Assembly: GCF_017161565.1 (NCBI RefSeq)
Contig: NZ_CP066796.1
Coordinates: 496,001 to 560,000, forward strand
DNA length: 64,000 nt
Reading direction: 5' to 3'
From: Erwinia amylovora
GTDB lineage: Bacteria > Pseudomonadota > Gammaproteobacteria > Enterobacterales > Enterobacteriaceae
In this document: in pieces, positions 27,816-36,000 of the stretch
Numbering within the stretch: the first letter of the stretch is position 1
Layout: each line of letters opens with the position of its first letter
Notes under the pieces: generated by a model
What the model was told of the DNA's origin: nothing
Seen by the model: the letters and a program-made list of their open reading frames with translations, nothing else
The model's database searches: none
Position numbers and translations under genes: made by a program

Positions 27816-29603
27816 TCAGCAATGCCTGAGCAGTTTTTCCACCGCATCACGCAACCTTGGACTGTCAAAAAATGCCGATATGGGCAGAGTTTTACCGGTG
27901 CGCTGGCGTATACGTTGCACGACCGCGACCGCGGTGAGAGAGTCAATATCCAGTCCGGCCAGTTCAGTATCGAGTGTCAGCTCACCGTGGCTGACTATCG
28001 GTGCGAGTTCTTCGATCAAAATCTGAGTCATCGTATGTCTTCTCGCGGGATCGCTAATAACGCAACGCTCATTTTCTGCCCCAGGGGATATGGCCACCGT
28101 ATCGGACTGGATATCGACGCCAGAACCTGTAAGGGTACGCAGTGCTGGCAGGGAAATATCAGCCGCCAGCAGCATTGGGCGGCAGGCAACATCGGCGCGT
28201 AGCGCAATAGCCGCGACCTGGTCAGCTGTGAAAAGTTTAAGACCCATGAGGCGAAACCGATCGCGCCGGACAGCCGCCAGCCGGGCAGTCATTCCCCCTG
28301 ACCAGGGGCCCCAGCCGATGGCCGTGCCGGGTAAGCCGAGGCTGTGGCGATAGCGCATCAGCGCTTCAATAAATGCGTTGGCTGCCACATAGGCACTTTG
28401 TCCGGTGATACCGATACTGGCTGACAAAGAGGAAAACGCGATAAACCAGTCCAGCGCCACTCCCTGAGTTGCCTGATGCAGGTTCCACGTACCCGTCACT
28501 TTGGGCTTTAGCACGGCTCGCAGGCTGTCCGCATTGAGTCGGGCCAGTACGCCGTCCTGGAGAACGGCTGCCAGGTGATAGATACCTTTCAGGGATCGTT
28601 TGCTTCGCTGCACTGAACGCATCAGCGACGCCACATCCTCAACGATCGCCACATCCCCCTGGAAAAACCTGATGTTTATGCCCTTTTCCCTGAGGTGACT
28701 GACTTGTGCTGACAAGGCATCAGAGGGTCGGCTGCGGCCCATAAGGATCAGATGACGCGCCCCGGCGTTTATCAGGTGATCCATCAGCAACTGCCCTGTT
28801 TCGCTGAACCCCCCGGTGATCAGGTACTGGCTTTCGGCATCAATGACTAATGTGGCCTGCTCATGATCGTCGATCCTTTGCACCTCAAACCGCTGGACGG
28901 CACCTTCCATAATACGTAAGGCTGGCTCCCGGCTGTCACTGGAAACAATGCGGGCGATCAACGCCAGGCTGATGTGCTCTGCCATGTTCACCGGCAGATC
29001 GATGGTGGTACACCGCATAGCCGGATACTCTCTGGCGATCACCCGGGTGACTGCGGCAGATGCACTTCCCGTCAGGCCGCGACTCATCTCTTCGGCTGCC
29101 GGACCGTAAACGCCCTGGGTGAGTACGAAAATGCCTGTACCCGCACTGTATTGAGCCTGTCGCTCAGCCAGTAACCGCAGTTGCTCAACGTCGGTGACGA
29201 TGTTCTCGCTGAATGCGTCGCTGCCATGGCCACCATTGCCGGCCAGATAGAGTATCCGTCCGACAGGATCTGACAGATCTTGCGCCCTTTCCCGACTCAC
29301 GACCTGATGACCGCGTTGTTTTAACGCGGTGACCAATTGGTCGGCGATCTCGCCACTGCCGATAATGGCAAAAGCCTGGCTGGCGGGGGCGGGTTCCGGC
29401 CATTCGTTTATCGTCTTCCAGCCTGGTTGGTACAAAGGCTCCTGCCCCTGATCGCGGGTGCCCAGCAATGCCGTTCTGCGCGCGCGTTTCATCATGACGT
29501 TTTTCAGCTCAGCCACGCGGTGCCCCTGCTCGTCGGCCAGTATCAGGTTGCCGGAGAGCACTTCCGTATTGAGATCGAACCCTGAACGGGTTAAGTCAAT
29601 CAC
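27816..29603 (-). CDS. DH C-terminus-KR-ACP, 3' part of a split PKS module
   Basis: A 595-codon frame opening with GTG that overlaps the previous stop in GTGA. Its first 50 residues (SGNLILADEQGHRVAELKNVMMKRA) are the closing beta strands of a DH double hot-dog, the rest of which is in the upstream frame. The KR follows: YLITGGFSETGQLL (an altered GGxGxxG loop), AFSSLSASIGITGQ with Ser and SAYVAANAF with Tyr. The ACP at the C-terminus has LAGLDIDSLTAV. Upstream of GTG the same frame continues as P-E-G-R-I-W-G-V-I-D-L, fitting the DH, which argues that this was one gene with the upstream KS-AT-DH. Joined, the chain would be 1734 residues. Confidence 0.87.
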   Translation of the reverse strand: MIDLTRSGFDLNTEVLSGNLILADEQGHRVAELKNVMMKRARRTALLGTRDQGQEPLYQPGWKTINEWPEPAPASQAFAIIGSGEIADQLVTALKQRGHQVVSRERAQDLSDPVGRILYLAGNGGHGSDAFSENIVTDVEQLRLLAERQAQYSAGTGIFVLTQGVYGPAAEEMSRGLTGSASAAVTRVIAREYPAMRCTTIDLPVNMAEHISLALIARIVSSDSREPALRIMEGAVQRFEVQRIDDHEQATLVIDAESQYLITGGFSETGQLLMDHLINAGARHLILMGRSRPSDALSAQVSHLREKGINIRFFQGDVAIVEDVASLMRSVQRSKRSLKGIYHLAAVLQDGVLARLNADSLRAVLKPKVTGTWNLHQATQGVALDWFIAFSSLSASIGITGQSAYVAANAFIEALMRYRHSLGLPGTAIGWGPWSGGMTARLAAVRRDRFRLMGLKLFTADQVAAIALRADVACRPMLLAADISLPALRTLTGSGVDIQSDTVAISPGAENERCVISDPARRHTMTQILIEELAPIVSHGELTLDTELAGLDIDSLTAVAVVQRIRQRTGKTLPISAFFDSPRLRDAVEKLLRHC

Positions 29604-32600
29604 CCCCCAGATCCTGCCCTCGGGGGACGTACCAGCGTCAGCTGGTCGATCGATAAGGGAATAAACAGATCGGTTTCAGGTAACTGCTGCCAGTAGCCGG
29701 CGAACAGCGCCTGAAAGCAGGAGTCCAGTACGCCCGGCGCGAACACCAGGCCATCTGTCTGCGAGGCACAGGCCGCTTCAAGCAGCAGAAACAGTCGTCG
29801 TTGATTTCGCGCCAGCCACATCTGACGGATTTTGCGGAACCTGGCCCCCAGCTGCAGACCCGCCGATCGCGCTCTGGCGTAAAAAGCCGGCACATCAAGT
29901 TCGGCGGCTTGTGCTATTTCGCGGTGCATATGTGTCAGGTCGATGTCGATCGGGGGGGCGGAAGCTTCAACCAACGAACCCGTTGACAGCAGATCTTGGG
30001 ATTCACCCGGCTCGATGCTGACAGAGAAGTCGTAGGCGCTTTTCAGCGGCATCTGATGGTCTAGCTCAATATTGATTGCCGTGGAATCTTCATGGGCCAT
30101 CAGAAGTGGCCGTATAAACGAGACATCATTTAACTGCGGTGAACGCATGCCGATGTCTTTGATCCCGTGGCTCAGGAGTACGCACAGGTGAACGGCTCCC
30201 GGCACCACCACACTGTCGAACATGCAGTGATCGCCCAGTAACGGACTGGAACCGACTCCCCACTCTGCACGCAAGGCGAGACGAGACATGCCTTTAGCCA
30301 ACCTGCCCATTAAATGGCCATGGCCTTCCTGTGCTGGCAGCACAAACGGCGGCAAGCTGAAGTTCTGGTGCTGCCACAGGCGCTTAACTTGCTGGCCGAA
30401 AGCTGCGGGTAGCAAATTCTGACCCACTTCATACAGTCCGACCTTCAGCTGTTCCAGGCTCCGGGCGAGGGGGCAAGTTTTGTTAAGCGTTGCCATCGCC
30501 CGTACAGGCGGCGTATGTCGGGTAAGCGACCCCTTGATATGCTGTATGAGTGAGCTATGAGGCCCGACCTCGACAAAGGCATCAACCCCCAGGTCAGCCA
30601 GGCTGACGACCGCCTGTTCAAACCGCACGGGCTGCACGGCGTTTTGTACCCAGTAATCGGCATCTGGCACATCCTGATACACCGGCAGGCCGGTACTGGA
30701 AGAAACAAAGGTCAGGGTGGCAGGCCGATGTTGCAGAGGGGTGAACCCCTCTTTAAGCTCAGATGCCAGATCTTGCATCAACGGGCAATGGAAAGGGTAA
30801 TGGGCGTTGACAGAGATCAGCTCCAGCTCTGCCGCCGCGAACGCCGCGAGTAACGCGTCGGCTCCCTCAGCGGTGACGGAAATGATGACGGTGGCAGGGC
30901 TGTTGATCGCTGATATCGTGGCGTCCTGACGCTCGCCCAACAGGTCACGTACCTGCTGTTCCGAGGCCAGGACTGCGTACATACACCCTCGATCGCGCAG
31001 CGCCTCCATACAACGGCCGCGATGGATCACGGCCGTCAGCGTTGCTCTCAGATCAATTATTCCCGCGCAGCAGGCAGCGGAAAACTCTCCCACGCTATGC
31101 CCCATTACCGCCGTGGGCTGTACACCCCATGCTTTGAGCATCTCGAACAGCGAAACCTGAATTGCCACGATACAAGGTTGGGCCAGCTCGGTACGACTGA
31201 GATCCGCAGCGGTTTGCCGGGCGATGGTGTCAATCAGTGACCAGCCTGCAACCTGCCGGATGATATCCTCACAGCGTTGCATACTGGCACTGAACGCGGG
31301 TTCCTGCTGCAACAGCTCATCCACCATGCCCGGCCACTGCGCTCCCTGCCCGGAAAACACCACCGCCAGGCTACGTCTGACGTTAGAGGCGGGTTCGTCC
31401 TCTGCTTTCCATCGCCTTAACGACTCAAGCAGCTGCCCGGCACTGTCGGCGACAAAGGCCTTACGCCAGCGGCTCGATTTTGCGCGCTCCACCAGGCTTG
31501 AGATATCCAACTGTAAAGCCTGGTCAGCAGGCATTTGAGCCAGGCTCATTTCCAACTGCCCGACGGCATCATGCAACTCTGCGGCTGTCGCCCCCGACAC
31601 GGGTACGATCTTCGACAAATCCGCGGAACTCAGGCAGTGCGCGCTTATCGGAGCAGAGCCAACGATCACCTGTGCATTGGTTCCTGACCAGCCGAAAGCG
31701 CTGACGGCCGCATACCGACCGCCTTCTTCGCTGTCCGGCCAGGGGATGGCATCACGCGGGAAAGCGATGCGTTTCTCATCAAACTCCATATGCTGGTTTA
31801 GATTATCCAGATGCAACTGGCCGGGAATGTAACGGTGTTGCAGACACAGAACCACTTTGATCAATGAAATGATGCCAGCGGCAGCTTCGCAGTGCCCGAT
31901 GTTCGCTTTGACTGAACCAACCTGACAGGTGTACGTACTGAGTCGGGTCGCCAGCACACGGTCCAGAGCGGCCACTTCTATCGGGTCGCCTAGCCGGGTG
32001 CCCGTACCATGCGCCTCCACATAGCCAAGGTCGTCCACGCCCAGCCTGGCCTGAGCCAACGCTTGCCGCATAAGCGCCTCCTGAGCATGGCCATTGGGGG
32101 CTGCCATCCCGTTGGTTTTACCGTCCTGGTTGACGGCTGACCCGTGAATCAGTGCCTGAACGGGATCATGATCGCGCAGTGCATCACTGAGCCGTTTCAG
32201 AATGACAACGCCACAACCATCGCTCCGCACAATGCCATCGGCGCGATCGTCGAACGGCTTGCAGCGACCATCTGGCGCCATCAAATGCATCCTTGAGGTG
32301 GCTACGGAAAACTGCGGACCCAGAATGATATTGACGCCACCGGCAATAGCTTGATCACACTCCCTGAGGCGCAGGCTTTGACAAGCCTGATGAACAGCCA
32401 CCAGGGATGACGAGCAGGCGGTGTCGATGGCAAGGCAGGGACCCCTGAGGTCGAAGAGGTAGGCCAGGCGCCCGGCCAGCACGCTGTTAGACACACCCGG
32501 TCCACTAAATGCATTGACACGTTTAAGATCCTTAAACAGCTGTCGCGCATAACCGTCGTTGTAGTTGACAACGCCGGCAAATACGCCGGTACGACTTCCG

Positions 32601-33019
32601 CGAAGTTGTTCCCGGGTTACGCCCGCCTGCTCCAGCGCCTCCCAGGCCACCTCAAGGAAGACCCGCTGCTGCGGATCCATGTGAAGCGCCTCTTCGGCAC
32701 CGATTCCGAAAAATCCGGCATCGAATGACTGCGCATCAATAATCCCGGCCCAGCGCGTGGCGACTTTGCCCTCAACAAGCGGGTCGGCATCGTAGATATC
32801 ATCACTACTCCAGCGTGACGCGGGTATTGGCACAATGGCATCCCGCTTCTCCAGCAACAGCGTCCAGAAAGCTTGCGGTGAACTGGCACCGGGGACACGG
32901 CAACCTGTACCGATAATGGCGATGGGTTCTCTGGTCTGCCGATCGAGAGCTTGCCTGAGTTCACGTACGGCAACCAAAGCCTGCTTAACAGCCGAAGCCT
33001 CATGAGATTTCTGATCCAT
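29600..33019 (-). CDS. PKS KS-AT-DH, 5' part of a split reducing module
   Basis: A 1139-codon frame. A short helical N-terminal docking segment (1-30) precedes the KS (about 31-450), with Cys 202 in DTACSSSL and His in EAHGTGTRLGDPIE and KANIGHCEAAAG. A normal KS-AT linker is followed by the AT (FSGQGAQWPGM, GHSVGEFSAA, AHYPFHCPLM). The PFH form suggests malonyl-CoA. The DH (about 890-1139) has GDHCMFDSVVVPG (His kept, Gly replaced by Asp) and GVLDSCFQALF (catalytic Asp). The frame ends RPPRAGSGG inside the DH fold. With the downstream KR-ACP it would make an alpha,beta-unsaturated unit. GGGAG lies upstream of ATG 33019. Confidence 0.9.
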   Translation of the reverse strand: MDQKSHEASAVKQALVAVRELRQALDRQTREPIAIIGTGCRVPGASSPQAFWTLLLEKRDAIVPIPASRWSSDDIYDADPLVEGKVATRWAGIIDAQSFDAGFFGIGAEEALHMDPQQRVFLEVAWEALEQAGVTREQLRGSRTGVFAGVVNYNDGYARQLFKDLKRVNAFSGPGVSNSVLAGRLAYLFDLRGPCLAIDTACSSSLVAVHQACQSLRLRECDQAIAGGVNIILGPQFSVATSRMHLMAPDGRCKPFDDRADGIVRSDGCGVVILKRLSDALRDHDPVQALIHGSAVNQDGKTNGMAAPNGHAQEALMRQALAQARLGVDDLGYVEAHGTGTRLGDPIEVAALDRVLATRLSTYTCQVGSVKANIGHCEAAAGIISLIKVVLCLQHRYIPGQLHLDNLNQHMEFDEKRIAFPRDAIPWPDSEEGGRYAAVSAFGWSGTNAQVIVGSAPISAHCLSSADLSKIVPVSGATAAELHDAVGQLEMSLAQMPADQALQLDISSLVERAKSSRWRKAFVADSAGQLLESLRRWKAEDEPASNVRRSLAVVFSGQGAQWPGMVDELLQQEPAFSASMQRCEDIIRQVAGWSLIDTIARQTAADLSRTELAQPCIVAIQVSLFEMLKAWGVQPTAVMGHSVGEFSAACCAGIIDLRATLTAVIHRGRCMEALRDRGCMYAVLASEQQVRDLLGERQDATISAINSPATVIISVTAEGADALLAAFAAAELELISVNAHYPFHCPLMQDLASELKEGFTPLQHRPATLTFVSSSTGLPVYQDVPDADYWVQNAVQPVRFEQAVVSLADLGVDAFVEVGPHSSLIQHIKGSLTRHTPPVRAMATLNKTCPLARSLEQLKVGLYEVGQNLLPAAFGQQVKRLWQHQNFSLPPFVLPAQEGHGHLMGRLAKGMSRLALRAEWGVGSSPLLGDHCMFDSVVVPGAVHLCVLLSHGIKDIGMRSPQLNDVSFIRPLLMAHEDSTAINIELDHQMPLKSAYDFSVSIEPGESQDLLSTGSLVEASAPPIDIDLTHMHREIAQAAELDVPAFYARARSAGLQLGARFRKIRQMWLARNQRRLFLLLEAACASQTDGLVFAPGVLDSCFQALFAGYWQQLPETDLFIPLSIDQLTLVRPPRAGSGG
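29622..29626 (-). other. Frame change in a C5 run inside the DH domain
   Basis: On the coding strand CGTCCCCCGAGGGCAGG leaves the DH frame (R-P-P-R-A). The -1 frame then reads E-G-R-I-W-G-V-I-D-L-T, which restores DH similarity before the GTG of the next gene. One additional C gives R-P-P-E-G-R-I-W. The span 33019-27816 is 5204 bases, one short of a multiple of three. Confidence 0.78.
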
Positions 33020-33034
33020 CAGTACTCTCCCAAT

Positions 33035-36000
33035 TTAGATATATGTGCTTTTGATAATGGCCAGTTCATCCAGCAACTGTGCCATCAATGCCTCTTCGCT
33101 ATCGTCGATTGCACCCACCAGCGGATTGGTTTGCACAGGATGGGCAGTGGGGTAAGGCGTGGCGCACTCAGGCCACAGCAGAGTTTCCAGATAACTGGCA
33201 AGAGAAGAAACGGTGGGGTAATTCCACAGCACGGTGGCTGGCATTCTCACTGATAATTCACTCTGTAGCCGGTTGCGAACCTCTACCCCGAGTAACGAAC
33301 TGACCCCCAGTTCGCTAAGTGGGGTATCCAGCGGTATCTGCTGCCCGGGCTGCTGCAACAGCGTGGCAACACCCCGCCGGATGACCGCACACAGCCGGGC
33401 GTGACGCTCCTGTAACGCGTATTGCGGCCGTTCAGCTGCTGGTGTACAAACGCTCCTGCCCAGTGCCAGCGGTCCGCTGTAGCGCATGATCGCCAATACG
33501 CCCTGGACACTGGAGCAAGCGCTTAACGCCTCCAGCCCTTCAGAGATGCTTATTTTTGCCAGCCGTGGGAAATCCATCGCCGGATGCTGTTTTTCCAGTA
33601 ACCCCTTGCCGAGGAACGGGCCATAACACACGCCTAAGGCTGGCAGCCCATGCGTCTGACGGTAGCCAATAAGGCCGTCAAGGTAGGCGTTTGCCACCGC
33701 ATAAGAAGCAAACTGTGGAAATCCGAATAGCGACGACACTGAAGACACCAGCACAAAACGCTTCAGCGGCCACTCGGCGCTGATAATATGCAAATTCAGC
33801 GCGCCAATTTTTTTGGCTGCCAGGCCGGCGGCAAAATCCACCTGGGAAACGGTCGCCAGAGAGTCGGCTTGTAAAACGCCAGCCGCATGGGTGATTGCTG
33901 TCAGTGGCCCCAGAAGGTGGGCACTTTGCCGCACGAGGGTATGCAAGCTTTCGAGACAGGTGACGTCACAGCTGTGCAGCAGAATGTCCGCTCCCGCTTC
34001 GCGCAGATCAACGATAACGCGGTCAGTATGCTCTGGCAGCGTGCGTCCCAGCAGAACGAACCGCCGCTCACCGCGGTTGAACAGTGCCTGCAATAGCTCC
34101 AGCCCCAACGCACCCAATCCACCGGTGATCAAATGAAAGCCTGGTGGGGGGGGGCCAGCAAGTGGAGACGCGGGTGTGACATCGGTCAACTCAACCAGCC
34201 CTGGCGAGAACAGCTGCCCTGCGCGCCAGGCGCTTTGATCCCGTTTCGCACCCAGGCTCATACATAACGCATCAATGGCATATTCACTCAGTGCACCTGC
34301 CGCGCCCGGCGGATCGATGTCAACTAATAAGCATTGAACATCGGCCAACTCCCGCTGTGCCGTGCGGATCAGCCCCCAGGCCATCGCCGCGTTGGGGCTG
34401 TATACTTTGCTGTCCGTCACGGCTTGCGCGCCAAGCGTAACGAACAGCAATGTCGGACGCCCGCCGGGCATCGACTGGATATACTGCAAAAGCATCAGGG
34501 CGCTGTTCAGGCTCGGGTCCTCGCCGACGAGCGGGTGGCTATCCCCCCAGATAAAGACAACGGTTTCTATTGAGCGCCCGGCGAACAACGCGGCGAAATC
34601 CGCTGCGTCCCGGTGTGCAGCCTCGCTAACGGCTGCGTTATCCTCTAACGGGCCGCCGCTCAGACTGCACCAGGCCGCGTTGGAAAAAGGGTGCCGCGCT
34701 TGTAGCTGTGCCTGTACGCCGGGTTGCGCGAACACCAACAGTTGTTGTGCAGAGTGAGACGTGCTGAAAGCACTTTTTTTCTGCCAGACAAGCCGATAGG
34801 CCATCACCGGCTTTTGCGCAGTTATCGCGTGGGTCTCAGCGGATGGCGGCAACCCGGCACTCCGGTAGAACATTGCCGGTAGCGTCAGCGGCGGATGAGC
34901 CCCTCCCGGAATGTGGTCAACAGATTTACCCGCGAGGTAACAACGGCTGACGAGTTCAAGAAAAGCACGCGCCGGAAGCGGAGTTTGATCTGCACAAGAG
35001 GCATGTTGGCCTGGCGAGGGCAGTGATATATGAACACTATGCCTGTCGCCAGCGACTACAGGACGCGCGTGAACCCTGTTCGATGACGCAACGGCGCTGA
35101 TAAATTCGTTGCGAGTCACCCGGCGCTCGATCAGTTCGGCAATACAGCAGGCATGGTCTGTCGCGTCATAATGGTCGAAGCTCACCCCCCATTCAGCCAA
35201 CAGGGCAACGCAGCCCAACTGTTGAGCTGCGGCCTCAAGCATTGGCGATGCGATCTGTCGATCCTGCCCGGCCAGCATCACGCAAGAATAGCTAATGCAG
35301 AACGTCTTGAAGCGCCTGAGCCAGCTACACATCTGTTCATCGAACGGAGCCTGGTCGGTAATAACCAATGAAGACGGAATGATGTTATCGGCGTTACTGG
35401 CGACGGATCCTGCCCGATGGGCAATATCCAGCAGTTGCGCCACAGCCTCTTTGTGGCTGCTGACGATCAGCGCAACGCGATAGCGGTAATCATCGGTGCA
35501 GTGAACCAGTGCCCTGGCGCAATCACGCAAACCGGGGGCGTTTTTGCCATCCAGCCACCGGGCAATGCTCACACAGCGGCTGCTTAATGCCTCAACCGAG
35601 TGGCCTGATAACAACAGCAAATGCAGACCATGCCATGGATCGTCGTGGGGATAGCGCTGTAATGCGCGAGGCAGGGATGACCCTTCGGGCTGGCTTCTGT
35701 GGCCATTGAACAGCACCTCACGCCGGCTCCCCAGCTTTATCAGCAGATTATTTATGCTACTGCTAAGAACGGAATGCGGAGCCACTTCGACCAGAGGGCC
35801 GTCACTGTCGCTTACGGCCTGTCGCAACGCGTCAAACCAATACAGGGGACGACCGATGGTGTCACTCCAGTAATCCGCGGGCAAACGCCCCAGCAATTCA
35901 CCACCATATATGCCTGAATAAAAGGGCAGGAGCGCGGCTGAACCCGGCAAATCGCCTAACAATGCAATCAACTGCTGACGATCGTCATCGCCGATCTGCC

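Noticed and set aside
29600..29603. GTGA stop-start overlap as ordinary translational coupling of two genes
   Set aside because: The DH fold continues across the junction in the -1 frame, so a broken single gene explains the sequence better, although coupling may still allow both parts to be made.
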